Shown here: one piece after another, positions 23,034-32,828 of the stretch
How positions within the stretch are numbered: position 1 is the stretch's first letter
Layout of the letters: each line of letters opens with the position of its first letter
The notes under the pieces: generated by a model
Seen by the model: only the letters and a program-made list of their open reading frames with translations
Database searches by the model: none
What the model was told of the DNA's origin: nothing
Assembly (NCBI GenBank): GCA_003153505.1
Contig: PLZA01000018.1
Coordinates: forward strand, 1-64,000
From: Candidatus Dormiibacterota bacterium
Lineage (GTDB): Bacteria; Chloroflexota; Dormibacteria; Aeolococcales; Aeolococcaceae
Direction of reading: 5' to 3'
DNA: 64,000 nt
Translations under genes and position numbers: made by a program

Positions 23034-24103
23034 GCGCGGCACTGAAGCGACGCGACGCGTTCGGTCCTCGGCAGCCGACGTCGCTGCTCACCCGCGCCAC
23101 CACCTTCCTCGGCTGCGCAGCGATGATCGGCATGGTCCTTCTTATCGAGACCCTGGTGCCCAACAACCCGACTCTGGGCGGCATGCTCCTCCTGGCAGTG
23201 CTCTTTGCCACCTGGCTCCTCCCGACGCCTTTGGCGGTGGTGATCACAGCAGCGGCCCTGGTGGTGACACTGATCACCGCGCTCACGGGCGCGGTGGACC
23301 CGCTCACCGCGAAGTTCCAGTTCGTGGCGGTGGTGGTCACCGCGTGCCTCAGCGAGCTGACGGTCCGCTCCCTGATGGCTCGCGACCGAGCCCAGATCGC
23401 GACCACCGACCAGCTCCGCCGGTTCACCGCGGATGCGGCCCACGAGCTCCGCAACCCGCTCTCCGCGCTGCAGAGCGACCTGGAGATCACGCTGCTCCAG
23501 CCGCGGACTCCCGACGAGCTGACCGCGACAGTGCGCCTCGCCCTCAAGAACACCCAGCGGCTGGTCAAGATTTCCGAGTCGCTCCTGACCCTGTCGCGGG
23601 GCGATGCCGGCGGGTTGATCACCTCGGTCACCCGAGTCGATATCAGCGACGTGCTCGAGGAGGCGTTCGCGCGCTGGGAGGGTCACGCGACGGCCCTGGG
23701 CGTCGCCATGACCGAGCAGCTCGATTGTGAAGGCGTCGTCGAGGGGGACGCGCTCCTGCTCGGGCGCCTGTTCGACAACCTGCTCGAGAACGCGCTGGCG
23801 TATACGCCGAAGGGCGGCAGCGTCGCCGTGAAACTCACTTCATCACCGCCTGGGGCATGCGTGATCTCCATCACGGACACCGGACCCGGTGTCCCGCCGA
23901 GCGTTCGCCCGGTGATCTTCGAGCGCTTCTCACGCGGTGATGGGTCTCGATCGCGGAAGACCGGCGGCGCCGGACTCGGTCTGGCCATCTGCGCGGCGAT
24001 CGTTTCTGCCCACAAAGGCACGATCTCGCTCGATGACGATCATGTCGGCGGAACGCGAATCGTTGTCCGACTCCCTGTTACCAAACTTTCCGAAAGGGTT
24101 TGA
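23030..24103 (+). CDS. OmpR-partner sensor histidine kinase
   Basis: 357 aa. The N-terminal third holds about three hydrophobic helices with only short loops, so the sensing part is mostly intramembrane. The H-box ADAAHELRNPLSAL has His138. The N-box is LFDNLLENALAYTPKGG, and DTGPGVPPS and GGAGLGLAICAAIV are the G boxes. There is no HAMP domain. It forms a pair with the regulator by a 4-bp overlap. It ends 66 bp before the pilin ATG. Confidence 0.92.
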   Translation: MSAALKRRDAFGPRQPTSLLTRATTFLGCAAMIGMVLLIETLVPNNPTLGGMLLLAVLFATWLLPTPLAVVITAAALVVTLITALTGAVDPLTAKFQFVAVVVTACLSELTVRSLMARDRAQIATTDQLRRFTADAAHELRNPLSALQSDLEITLLQPRTPDELTATVRLALKNTQRLVKISESLLTLSRGDAGGLITSVTRVDISDVLEEAFARWEGHATALGVAMTEQLDCEGVVEGDALLLGRLFDNLLENALAYTPKGGSVAVKLTSSPPGACVISITDTGPGVPPSVRPVIFERFSRGDGSRSRKTGGAGLGLAICAAIVSAHKGTISLDDDHVGGTRIVVRLPVTKLSERV

Positions 24104-24169
24104 GAACCCGGCGCAGGCTGGAGATATCGCCTCGCACCGTGGGGGGAACGTCTTTATCGGAGTATCGAA

Positions 24170-24370
24170 ATGGGCAGCAGGTTTCTGGAGGTCGGAGAAC
24201 GGATCCGCGAGCTGATTGAGCAGCTCAGGACTCGCGAGGAAGGTCAGGGCATGGTCGAATATGCGCTGATCCTCGTCCTCATCTCGATTGTCGTCATCGT
24301 GATTCTCAGCACGCTCGGCAAGACGCTGAACAACGTCTACTCGAACGTGAGCAAGGGACTGTCGAGCTAG
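24170..24370 (+). CDS. Flp/Fap-type (type IVb) pilin
   Basis: 66 aa. The prepilin peptidase site fits the Flp pattern G/xxxxEY: cleavage after Gly25 before QGMVEYALILVLI, leaving Glu30-Tyr31 at the usual positions, followed by a single hydrophobic helix. A GGAG Shine-Dalgarno sits at 24159-24162, eight bases before the ATG. It is the major subunit of a Tad-type pilus used in adhesion. No TadA/B/C motor or CpaA peptidase gene is in this window; TadE/TadG-like genes lie about 13-16 kb away. Confidence 0.92.
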   Translation: MGSRFLEVGERIRELIEQLRTREEGQGMVEYALILVLISIVVIVILSTLGKTLNNVYSNVSKGLSS

Positions 24371-24391
24371 GCTTCCTCGCCACGTCACCGG

Positions 24392-26116
24392 TCAGGCGGC
24401 GTGAGCAGCTCCGGCGACAGGCTGAGGACGCGCCCGCGGCAGGAACATCGAGAGCACGCCCGTGAGCGCCCAGAACCCGACGTTGAACCAGAGGATGCGC
24501 TCCACCGAGGTCACGAAGTCCTGTCCGAGCGCCCCCTGCGCGGAGGTGGCGAAGGCACTGCTCACCGGGTTGCTCACGGTCGTCGCGCCGGCGCTCGGGC
24601 ACCCCGGAATCGGTGCCGACGGATCGCTCGATGAGGCCTGCTGCTTGAAGCAGCTGGTGAATTTCGAGATGGCCGCTGCCGCCTGAGGACCCGGTACGTG
24701 AGCAGACGCGAGCTGGGATTGGAGCTGCGGTGTGACCGCCGTGATTGCTTCCGGCGCACGGCTCGACAAGAGGCCGAAGAACACAACGCCGACCACGGCG
24801 ACACCGATCGCGCCGCCGAGTTGCTGAAACGTCGTCAGAACCCCGGACGCTGAGCCCGCGTCCCTCCCGGGAACGCCCGCCAGGATGATGTTGAGCAGCG
24901 GCGCGATCACGGTGCCCAGCCCGAGCCCGCTGATGACAAACGAGGGGATCAATTCCCACCCGGTGACCTGCGTGCCCTGAAGCAGGAGTGTGCCGATGAC
25001 GCTCAGCATCCCGATCACCAGCAGCGCCGAGCCGATCGCGATCGTCCACTTGCCGAGGCGCGGGGCGACTCGTGCCGACATGAAGGAGGCGAACGCCGAG
25101 GCGAGGCTCCAGGGGATCGTGGTCAGGCCGGCGTTGAGCGCGCTGAACCCCAGCCCGACCTGGAGCATCAGGCTGAAGGTGAAGAAGAACGCCGGTATGC
25201 CGGCGATGAAGACGGCAGAGATCGCTACCCCGAGGCTGAAGGATTTGATACGGAAGAGCGACAGCTGCACCAGCGGGAACCGTGTCGACGGGAGCGAACG
25301 CTCGTACAGGATGAAGAGCGCGAGGAACACCGGGCTCAGCGCCATGCAGATGAATGTCCAGGCCGGCCACCCGGCCACCTGGCCCTCGACGAGGGGATAG
25401 ACGAGCAGCAGGATGCCGGCGGTTGCGAGCAGAACGCCACCGACGTCCAGGCGACTCGCGTTCGGTGCTCGCGACTCGGTGATGAGCCGGGTCGCGGCGA
25501 TCAACGCCGCGATGCCGATCGGCAGGTTCACCAGGAAGATCCATCGCCAGGAACCGCCGGTGATGTCGTCGCGGATGATCAGCCCGCCGGCGAGCGGCCC
25601 GGTGATCGTGGCGATCCCGATCACCGCACCCACCAGCCCGAAAACGCGAGCCCGCTCGTGCGGGGGGAACGTGACCTGGATCACGGAGAGCACCTGCGGA
25701 TACATCATTGCTGCCATCGCGCCCTGGAGCACCCGCGAGAGGTCGAGCATGATGGCGCTCTGGGCGAGCCCGCAGAGGGCTGACGCGATCACGAAGCCCG
25801 ACATGCCGAGGAGGAACAGCTTCTTTCTGCCAAAGATGTCACCAAGTCGTCCGCCGGTGATGAGCAGCACCGCGTACGCGAGGCCATAGCCGGCGATGAC
25901 GAACTGGATGTCGGCGTTGTTCGCCGCGAGATTCGAGCGGATCGCGGGGATCGCCACGTTCACAATCGAGACGTCGAGCAGCACCATGAAGAGGGCGGTC
26001 ATGACGCTCGCCAGGGCGAGCCAGCGGCGCGGGTCGAGCTCGCTCGCCGGCGGGGCGGGCGTCGTCGGCTGAGCCCCCGCGCCGGGCGGGGAAACGGCCT
26101 CGGTGGTCTCGGTCAT
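24392..26116 (-). CDS. MFS efflux transporter, DHA2 (EmrB/QacA) family
   Basis: 574 aa with about 14 membrane helices. The family motifs are visible: motif D1-like [13 protein letters not shown] in helix 1, motif [13 protein letters not shown] after helix 2, and motif C-like [15 protein letters not shown] in helix 5. A roughly 70-residue loop before the last helix contains two Cys residues. It probably exports drugs or amphipathic compounds by proton antiport. It converges with the pilin gene (21 bp apart). No TetR or MarR regulator is adjacent. Confidence 0.9.
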   Translation of the reverse strand: MTETTEAVSPPGAGAQPTTPAPPASELDPRRWLALASVMTALFMVLLDVSIVNVAIPAIRSNLAANNADIQFVIAGYGLAYAVLLITGGRLGDIFGRKKLFLLGMSGFVIASALCGLAQSAIMLDLSRVLQGAMAAMMYPQVLSVIQVTFPPHERARVFGLVGAVIGIATITGPLAGGLIIRDDITGGSWRWIFLVNLPIGIAALIAATRLITESRAPNASRLDVGGVLLATAGILLLVYPLVEGQVAGWPAWTFICMALSPVFLALFILYERSLPSTRFPLVQLSLFRIKSFSLGVAISAVFIAGIPAFFFTFSLMLQVGLGFSALNAGLTTIPWSLASAFASFMSARVAPRLGKWTIAIGSALLVIGMLSVIGTLLLQGTQVTGWELIPSFVISGLGLGTVIAPLLNIILAGVPGRDAGSASGVLTTFQQLGGAIGVAVVGVVFFGLLSSRAPEAITAVTPQLQSQLASAHVPGPQAAAAISKFTSCFKQQASSSDPSAPIPGCPSAGATTVSNPVSSAFATSAQGALGQDFVTSVERILWFNVGFWALTGVLSMFLPRARPQPVAGAAHAA

Positions 26117-26224
26117 CAGGCGTCCCTCCGGCGATCGCGCATGTCAATCCCTGTCACAGGCCCGCGCCTGCAGACGGTCCATCTTGCCAGAGTCCCCTTT
26201 TCCTGGCGCAGCGCGGCGGGCGGC

Positions 26225-26638
26225 TCATCTGCTCGCGAGCGGCCCGTTCAACGCGGTGTGCACGATGCCGACGGCCAGCACGGCGAACATGGTGGCGACG
26301 TGGTTGCGCCGGATCCGTGGGCGTGCGTCGCGCCTGGCACCGGAGAGCCCGCTCCCCGCGAACGCGGTGAGGACGAGCAGCCCGACCGCCCCGGCGCCCG
26401 CCCACACGCCAATCTCCTCCAGGGCGGGCAGCGTCGACCTGGTGACCGAGGACAGGCAGTGGGCGATGCCGGCGACCGCCGCCACCGCGCCGAGCCAGTT
26501 GTGCGCGCGGAACCATCCCATCGAGAAACTGAGCCCTGCCGACAGCCGCCAGCGGTTGACGAGCGCGGACGCGATTGCCGCCCCGAACAGTGCTGCCGCC
26601 CCCCAACCGGTGAATGCGTCGATCGGACTCACCGGCAT
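26225..26638 (-). CDS. Small four-helix membrane protein, possible b-type haem carrier
   Basis: 137 aa with about four hydrophobic helices and no soluble domain. Two helices each carry a His pair with 13 residues between: His46/His60 ([16 protein letters not shown]) and His113/His127 ([16 protein letters not shown]). This H-x13-H pairing is how ferric reductase and cytochrome b561-type proteins hold two stacked haems across a membrane. I therefore suggest a minimal transmembrane electron-transfer protein. No FAD/NAD domain is fused or adjacent, although an aldo/keto reductase lies upstream in the opposite direction. Confidence 0.6.
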   Translation of the reverse strand: MPVSPIDAFTGWGAAALFGAAIASALVNRWRLSAGLSFSMGWFRAHNWLGAVAAVAGIAHCLSSVTRSTLPALEEIGVWAGAGAVGLLVLTAFAGSGLSGARRDARPRIRRNHVATMFAVLAVGIVHTALNGPLASR

Positions 26639-26683
26639 CGAGCCGGGTCGCGACTCCTCCCCGGGTATCTATGCTCGCTCGTC

Positions 26684-27646
26684 ATGGACATGCAGTATCG
26701 ACGCCTCGGCAACTCAGGCCTCCGGGTGAGCGTGCTCTCGTTCGGCTCGTGGGTCAGCTTCGGTCCCCAGCTCGCCGGGAGCAGCGCGCGCGACTGTCTC
26801 GCCGCCGCCTACGACGCGGGAGTGAATTTCTTCGACAACGCGGAGGTCTATGCCGGCGGACAATCCGAGACGATCATGGGGGAGTCGATCGCCGAACTCG
26901 GCTGGCCGCGGCACACGTACGTCATCTCCAGCAAGTTCTTCTGGGGTATCGAGGAATCCGTCAACACGCGAAACACGCTCAACCGCAAGTACCTGCTCCA
27001 CGCGGTCGACGGTTCGCTGCGCCGTCTCGGACTCGACTTCCTCGACTTGATCTTCTGCCACCGACCCGATCCGGAAACGCCGATCGAGGAGACGGTTCGC
27101 GCGATGCACGACATCATCAGCTCGGGTCGCGCGCTGTACTGGGGCACCTCGGAATGGAGCGCCGAGGCCATCGTCGAGGCTTGGGACATCGCCGATCGCC
27201 ACCACCTGCACAAGCCGGTGATGGAGCAGCCGCAGTACAACCTCTTCGAGCGCGACAAGGTCGAGCGGGAGTTCGCGCCGCTCTACGATCGGATCGGGCT
27301 GGGGCTGACCACCTGGAGCCCGCTGGCGTCCGGCCTGCTCACCGGCAAATACCTGGACGGTGTCCCGCAGGGCAGCCGCGCGGCACTCCCGGGATATGGG
27401 TGGCTCAAGGCCGACGTGACCGACGCCGATGCCAACCGTCGTGTTCGCGAGCTGGGGGTGATCGCCCGCGAGCTCAAGGTGAGCCTCGCCCAGCTCGCGC
27501 TCGCATGGTGTGCATCCAACCCGCATGTGTCGACCGTGATCACGGGTGCGAGCCGCGTCGAGCAGGTCCGGGAGAACCTGGGTGCGCTCGACGTCATCGC
27601 CCGGCTCACGCCTGACCTGCTGGCGCGCATCGACGCGATCGTCTGA
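26684..27646 (+). CDS. Aldo/keto reductase, KCNAB-beta-like
   Basis: 320 aa from the ATG at 26684. The catalytic tetrad is Asp51 and Tyr56 ([14 protein letters not shown]), Lys84 (VISSKFFW) and His126 ([10 protein letters not shown]). It groups with bacterial homologues of the voltage-gated K+ channel beta subunit, shown by [26 protein letters not shown] and the C-terminal [14 protein letters not shown]. It reduces aldehydes or ketones with NADPH in the cytoplasm. The substrate is unknown. Confidence 0.92.
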   Translation: MDMQYRRLGNSGLRVSVLSFGSWVSFGPQLAGSSARDCLAAAYDAGVNFFDNAEVYAGGQSETIMGESIAELGWPRHTYVISSKFFWGIEESVNTRNTLNRKYLLHAVDGSLRRLGLDFLDLIFCHRPDPETPIEETVRAMHDIISSGRALYWGTSEWSAEAIVEAWDIADRHHLHKPVMEQPQYNLFERDKVEREFAPLYDRIGLGLTTWSPLASGLLTGKYLDGVPQGSRAALPGYGWLKADVTDADANRRVRELGVIARELKVSLAQLALAWCASNPHVSTVITGASRVEQVRENLGALDVIARLTPDLLARIDAIV

Positions 27647-27715
27647 GGGTCAGCCCGCCGCGACGCGAGAGATGGGCCCGGATCCCCAGTCGCCGATCTA
27701 CAGCGCAGGCAGGCG

Positions 27716-30409
27716 CTAGGCGCTCTCCTCGAGCACGCGCAACCGGGCCCGCCGCTCGACCGGCGCCGTTTCGGCCCACCTCCCACCTGCGGCGCGCATG
27801 GCATGTGACGCGTGGAGCATTCGCTGGATCTCGTCCGCGGGCACCGGCCTGGAGAAGTAGAAGCCCTGGGCGAACCGGCAACCGAGGCTCTGCAGGCGCT
27901 CGGCCTGGTCGGCCGTCTCCACTCCCTCGGCGATGAGTCCGAGCCCGAGCGTCTCGCCCATGCGGATGATTGCCCGGGCGAACGCCGTCCGGCGAGGATC
28001 CTCAGCGACGTGGTCGACGAACAGCTTGTCGATCTTGAGGATGTCCAGCGGCAGGTCCTGGAGCGATGCCAGGGACGAGTACCCGGTTCCGAAGTCGTCC
28101 ATCGAAATTCGAACGCCGAGCGTCTTGAGGTCTCGAAGCCGCTCCCTCGCACTTTCGGGATCGTCGACCATGAAGCTTTCCGTGATCTCGAGGGTGAGAT
28201 ACGAAGGCGGCAACGCTGTCTTGAGAAGAATCCTGCGCACGTCCTGGACGAAGTCGGGGTGGCGCAGCTGACGAGGTGAGACGTTCACGCTGATCGTCAC
28301 CGCAGACTGGTCGTTGATCGCCGCGTGCCACGCTTGCCACTGCTTGCAGGCCACTTCGAGGACGTGCAGGCCAAGCTCGCGAATGATCCCAGTCTCCTCG
28401 GCGATGCCGATGAATTCCGCCGGCCCCACCATGCCCCAGCGCGGATGCTTCCAGCGCACCAGCGCTTCAACCCCGACCGGTGTGCTGGAGGCCATGTCCA
28501 CGATCGGCTGGTAGAGCACCATCAGCTCGTGATCATCAACTGCGCGCTCGAGGTCGGTACGGACTTCGAGGCGGCGGGAGACGACGTCCTGCATCCCCGG
28601 TTCGAAGATCTCCGAGGTGTCCTTGCCTTTGAGTTTGGCGCGGTACATCGCGACGTCGGCGCGCCCGACGAGTTCCTCCGCCGTGATGTCTCGGGATGCC
28701 GTCATGGCAACGCCGATGGAGGCACTGATGGTGACCTCGCGTCCGGCGACGGTGAAGCGTGACTTGAACACTGACTCCACGCGATCGACGACCCGCAATG
28801 TGTCCTCGCGTCCGGCCGTCTCCTCGACGAGAATCGCGAACTCGTCACCGCCGAATCGAGCCGGCGTGTCGGACGCGCGGAGCACGGTCTTCAGACTGTC
28901 GGCGACTCGCGCCAGCAACTCGTCGCCTGCGATGTGTCCGAGGCTGTCGTTGATCTCCTTGAAGTTGTCAAGATCGAGGAACAGCACCGCCAAGGATTCC
29001 TGGTGGCGTTCGCGTCGCGTGAGGGCGTGCTCGAGGCGGTCCATGAACAGCGCTCGGTTGGACAGCCCGGTGAGCGTGTCGTAGAACGCCTGGCGGTGGA
29101 GGCGGTCGCCGAGGCTCGTGTTCTGCACCGCGACGGTGATCTGCGCGGCGTAGGCGTCGAAGTCGCGCAGGTCGTCGACCTCGAAGGTGCCCCGGTCGCT
29201 CAGTCGATTGGCAACGATCAGTGCTCCGAGGAGCGTGCCCTCACCGTGGAGGAGAGTCGCCATGGCATCCCGGAATCCCTGCTCGACCAGCCACCGGCGA
29301 AGTTGTGGGTTCCCCGTTGACGGCGTGATGATCACGCCTCGCTGAACCACCTGGATCTCCGCGTCGACATAGGGCTTCGTCGTCTCATCGACGAGCGGGA
29401 GCAGACGCTCCAGGTATTCCACGGTGAGCGCGGTGTCGACGGCGCCGCGCGCGCCGCGTGCGCTGCTGATCGTGCGCGACGAGCCGGTGCCGGTCGCGAC
29501 CGGCAGCAAGGAGACGAGCGCGGTGTCGGCTCGGAAGACCTTGCAGTAATGCTCGAGCAGATCGGGGATCGCCTCTCCGCCCGAGCTCGCACGCTGGAGC
29601 ATGCCACTCGACATGTAGAGGTTCTTCAACCGCTGATTCTTCTGATGCTCGCGCGTGTAGAGCACGTAGGAGGCACCGATCGCGGCCAGCGGGGTGAGCA
29701 GCAGGAGCAGCATCGGCGGGTCACTCTTCAGGAGCGCCACGACCACCAGGCCGAGGCTGCAGTTGGCGAATCCGCCGATCAGGACGATGACGATCGGCCG
29801 CAACCACTGCTGGCGTGCCTCGCGCCCCTCGGCGAGAGAGATCGCGAGAGCGCTCAGCCCGAACCCGAGCAGCGAGGCGATCGACATGAAGAGCAGCACC
29901 CAGAGCCAGACCACCGGGCTGGTCGCGTTCGTGCCCGAGATGTGATGGACGAGGACCGTGACCGTCTCGGCCTCGAGCGCGAAGCTTGCGAGGTTGAAGA
30001 TCAGCTTCATCGGCTCCTGCCGGCGGAGCAGGCCGAGACCGATCGCGGCGCCGAGGACGCGCGCCAGCACCAGCGCCCCGGGATCGCTCGCCAGGACGAA
30101 GACGCCGATCACCAGCGGGATCTCGCTCAGCGAGAAGGATTGCGCCTCCTGACGGAAGTGGATGAACACGCGCCACCACTCGCCGGCGGCAAAGCCGACG
30201 ACGAGCGCGGCGATGGGCAGGATCATCGCCGAGGTGGTGCGATGCAGTGGTGCGACGGCGACCACGAACAGCACCGCCGCCGCGATCGCCATGCAGGCGT
30301 TCAGCACCCAGATGGGCGCGACGCTTCCGGCGCTCGCCGTTGGCCGGTTCTCCGGGCCGGCCCTGGCATCATCCGCGCGCTGGTTGGCGGTCACCAATCG
30401 TCGTGACAC
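27716..30409 (-). CDS. Membrane GGDEF-EAL cyclic-di-GMP protein
   Basis: 897 aa from GTG. About seven hydrophobic helices lie in residues 35-240, then a GAF-like segment (about 265-420), a GGDEF domain and an EAL domain. The cyclase motif RFGGDEF is intact (520-524) and is preceded by an inhibitory-site RASD at the right spacing. The EAL motif is GVEALVRW (Glu648), and the other phosphodiesterase residues are present (SVNVSP, ITESFM, MDDFGTGYSS, KIDKLFV, AEGVET, QGFYFSRP). Both activities therefore look possible, with the membrane/GAF part deciding the balance. It may control the pilus and polysaccharide genes in this window. Confidence 0.93.
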   Translation of the reverse strand: MSRRLVTANQRADDARAGPENRPTASAGSVAPIWVLNACMAIAAAVLFVVAVAPLHRTTSAMILPIAALVVGFAAGEWWRVFIHFRQEAQSFSLSEIPLVIGVFVLASDPGALVLARVLGAAIGLGLLRRQEPMKLIFNLASFALEAETVTVLVHHISGTNATSPVVWLWVLLFMSIASLLGFGLSALAISLAEGREARQQWLRPIVIVLIGGFANCSLGLVVVALLKSDPPMLLLLLTPLAAIGASYVLYTREHQKNQRLKNLYMSSGMLQRASSGGEAIPDLLEHYCKVFRADTALVSLLPVATGTGSSRTISSARGARGAVDTALTVEYLERLLPLVDETTKPYVDAEIQVVQRGVIITPSTGNPQLRRWLVEQGFRDAMATLLHGEGTLLGALIVANRLSDRGTFEVDDLRDFDAYAAQITVAVQNTSLGDRLHRQAFYDTLTGLSNRALFMDRLEHALTRRERHQESLAVLFLDLDNFKEINDSLGHIAGDELLARVADSLKTVLRASDTPARFGGDEFAILVEETAGREDTLRVVDRVESVFKSRFTVAGREVTISASIGVAMTASRDITAEELVGRADVAMYRAKLKGKDTSEIFEPGMQDVVSRRLEVRTDLERAVDDHELMVLYQPIVDMASSTPVGVEALVRWKHPRWGMVGPAEFIGIAEETGIIRELGLHVLEVACKQWQAWHAAINDQSAVTISVNVSPRQLRHPDFVQDVRRILLKTALPPSYLTLEITESFMVDDPESARERLRDLKTLGVRISMDDFGTGYSSLASLQDLPLDILKIDKLFVDHVAEDPRRTAFARAIIRMGETLGLGLIAEGVETADQAERLQSLGCRFAQGFYFSRPVPADEIQRMLHASHAMRAAGGRWAETAPVERRARLRVLEESA

Positions 30410-30488
30410 GTCACACAGTCCCGTGCATCGCGATCTCCCGCGCGAGCCTGGCGCCGGCTCGGGGCGGGCCCCCTCAGGGGCTGAGTGA

Positions 30489-30518
30489 GTTATATCGTCG
30501 ACGCTCCAAACGCGTCAT
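30489..30518 (-). promoter_or_regulatory. Candidate sigma-70-like promoter for the GGDEF-EAL gene
   Basis: On the minus strand ATGACG (30518-30513) is followed by 18 bp and TATAAC (30494-30489), 80 bp before the GTG start. Only the -10 is a strong match. Confidence 0.35.
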
Positions 30519-30630
30519 GACGCCCCGGAATCGCTGATGTCACGGGCGATGGGACACGTGATCCCGATCACGGGCTCGGTGTACCGCCCATACGCCGCCC
30601 GTGCCCTCGAGGCGACGTCCGCCTCCGGGG

Positions 30631-31947
30631 TCAGTCCGGGAAGGTGGCCTGGCCCAGGGTGACCGAGGCGCTGTGGGATCCCCCTGAGGAGTCGAGCCAG
30701 GTCAGCGTGACCGTCTGACCGACCTGGAACCCCCCCATGGCGATATGAAGATCCGAGGTGTTCGTGATCGTGGAGCCCCCGATGCTGGTGATGCGCCCGC
30801 AGGCGGTCACCCCGGCGGCCACCGCGGGATTTGCCGAGACCCCACTCACCCAGGCACCTTTGCTAGCCAGAGAGCCGGTGCAGTCGACCCCGGTGTTGGG
30901 CGTTGGGATGTTCGGCGAGACCTTGACGCCGAGCAGCGCTGCCAGCCCGATGTGAATGTGCGGCCCGCTGCCCGAACGGATCTCCGCGACGATCTGCATC
31001 GCCTTGTTGATCGGGATCGCGAACCCGGTCGTCGATCCGGTCTGCTGGTTGGGATTGCCCGAGGTCTGACCCGCGGTGGTCATGCCGATCACCTGGCCGG
31101 CCGCGTTGACCTCCGGGCCTCCGGAATCACCGGGCTCGATGGCCGCGGACACCTGGAGCATGCCGGTCAGAGTCTCGTTGTCGCCGCTGTCGTCGCTCGC
31201 GGTGATCTGCGCGCCGAGGGCCGCAACGGTCCCGCTGACCACGGCCGGGGTGCCTCCCTTGCCCATTGCGTTGCCGAGCACGGTGATCGGGTCACCCGGC
31301 GACAGCTTGGACGAGTCGCCGAGCGGGACGGTTGGCAGGTTGGAGGCGCCCACCAGCTGGACGAGCGCGACATCGTCGTTGATGTCGTAGCCGAGCACCT
31401 TCACCTGGTACTTGGTCCCGGTCCCGTCGATCTGCGCGCGGATGTTGACGGTGTCGCTGATGACGTGGTTGTTGGTGAGCACCTCGCCGTTCGAGGTGAT
31501 GATCATCCCGGTGCCGGCAACCTGGCCGCCGGGGACCGCCGTGTCGCCGGTGATGTCCACGATCGCGGAATCGAGCTTTGCGATGGTGGCGGCTGAGAGC
31601 GCGCCCCCCGCCGATGGCACGCTGCCCCCGGTGTTCGGTGTGTTGTTGGTGGCACCGCCGGTGCCGGTCGAGCCGCCCGGCTGCGTGCTGATGGGGTTGT
31701 TGGTGACCGACGCAGTCGTCAGCGCCCAGGCGGTACCGCCGCCGGCACCGACGCATGCGATGGCAAAGACCGCGAGCGCGGTGCGGCGAAATCCGGAGCC
31801 GCCGATGCGGCGCTGCGGTGCCGGCGGCCAGCTCGGTGGCCCCCACTGGGGATCGGACGACCAATGTCCATAGAAGGCCCCGGCCGGCTCACCGGGGGGC
31901 GGAGGCGGATCGTGGGGGAGGAACTCCTGCATCTCGTTGGTCATCAT
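30631..31947 (-). CDS. HtrA/DegP-like serine protease with PDZ domain, membrane-anchored
   Basis: 438 aa. A proline-rich cytoplasmic tail (about 50 residues) precedes one membrane helix (about 54-76), then a Gly/Thr/Asn-rich spacer. The trypsin-like domain has the catalytic triad His161 (LTNNHVIS), Asp192 (DINDDVALVQL) and Ser275 (EPGDSGGP). A C-terminal PDZ-like domain follows (VSANPAVAAGVTACGRITSI). Such proteases handle misfolded or regulated proteins outside the membrane. The order tail-TM-protease-PDZ is that of HtrA proteins in Gram-positive-type bacteria. Confidence 0.92.
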   Translation of the reverse strand: MMTNEMQEFLPHDPPPPPGEPAGAFYGHWSSDPQWGPPSWPPAPQRRIGGSGFRRTALAVFAIACVGAGGGTAWALTTASVTNNPISTQPGGSTGTGGATNNTPNTGGSVPSAGGALSAATIAKLDSAIVDITGDTAVPGGQVAGTGMIITSNGEVLTNNHVISDTVNIRAQIDGTGTKYQVKVLGYDINDDVALVQLVGASNLPTVPLGDSSKLSPGDPITVLGNAMGKGGTPAVVSGTVAALGAQITASDDSGDNETLTGMLQVSAAIEPGDSGGPEVNAAGQVIGMTTAGQTSGNPNQQTGSTTGFAIPINKAMQIVAEIRSGSGPHIHIGLAALLGVKVSPNIPTPNTGVDCTGSLASKGAWVSGVSANPAVAAGVTACGRITSIGGSTITNTSDLHIAMGGFQVGQTVTLTWLDSSGGSHSASVTLGQATFPD

Positions 31948-31997
31948 CAGGCTCCGAGGTTTTCAGTTTGGTGACATTCAGCAGCATGACGCCCGAC

Positions 31998-32015
31998 GCT
32001 CAGTGTGGCCTGAGC
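31998..32015. promoter_or_regulatory. Inverted repeat upstream of the HtrA-like gene
   Basis: GCTCAG-TGTGGC-CTGAGC is a perfect 6-bp palindrome 50 bp before the protease start. GTGACATT copies flank it on both sides. It could be an operator or the terminator stem of the gene upstream; no T-run follows. Confidence 0.35.
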
Positions 32016-32057
32016 CGTGTCTGTGACATTGCTGAGATCTCGGGCGCGTCTCGTGGG

Positions 32058-32691
32058 TCACGCCTCCCCTGATTCCAGCTCGGGCAACTCGGCTTCGCCG
32101 GTCCCGCGGGGAACCGGCGCGAAGACGTAGTAGATCGCGGTCAGGCCGGCGAGCGCCAGCGATATGGGCGCGCTGATGAACGCCACGATGAAGACTCCCG
32201 CATAGACGAGGGCTCCGATGGATGTGCGCAGCCGCTGCTTGCGACGCTGCTCGAGCGGCACGGCGACGTGGGTATGCCCTTCACCCAACGACCATTCGAA
32301 CATCGCCGTGAAGGTCAGCGCCATGCCTTCGAGCACCACCGCATACACCGCCATGGCAATGTGCGAGTCCTCGGCGCCGCTGGTGAGATACGTCGCCATC
32401 GTGGCGGTCGCGAACGGGATCAGCACCACGAACAGCAGCAACACGAGGTTGATGAAGAGCAGCGTCCTGTCGACCACGGCGATGAGGCATCACGCGCGCG
32501 TGATGGTTGACCCAGATGATCCCGACCGTGAAGAAGCTCACCGCATAGGCCGCGAACTGCGGCCAGTGGGCCCCGAGCTGCGTCAGCAGGTCGCCGTGCC
32601 CCGGTTGGGGAACGGTGAGGTCGAGCGCCAGCAGCGTGATGGCCACGGCGATGACGCCATCACTGAAGGCCTCGAGGCGTGCCTTGCTCAT
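32058..32691 (-). pseudogene. TMEM175-type (DUF1211) potassium channel, frameshifted
   Basis: The ATG at 32691 opens with the family hallmark KARLEAFSDGVIAVAITLLA (FSD motif of helix 1), and the frame runs to VGIIWVNHHARVM. The next residues, VDRTLLFINLVLLLFVVLIP, are in another frame. That frame carries on through the remaining helices to the stop at 32058. Removing one base of the GG at 32486-32487 restores a single product of about 210 aa with normal family spacing. Intact, it would be a lysosomal-type K+ channel homologue in the cytoplasmic membrane. The single-base change could be real or an assembly error. Confidence 0.78.
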
Positions 32692-32828
32692 CTCTCGGCC
32701 AAGAGCGTACATGCAGATCCTGGTCGCGAGACGCGACCTCGGGGTACCATCTGACGGCCGTGGCGCTCGCCGCCGCAGCCCGTCCTTGAACTCGCCGTTC
32801 CACTCAACGTCTCACCTGAGGTTCGAGG

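Noticed and set aside
22272-23042. Longer start for the acetyltransferase reaching into the response regulator
   Set aside because: Residues before the ATG at 22271 are antisense to the well-conserved regulator and have no GNAT features.
29549-30406. Plus-strand frame opposite the GGDEF-EAL membrane region
   Set aside because: Its translation is almost all Glu/Arg/Asp/Gln, the usual mirror image of a hydrophobic coding sequence.
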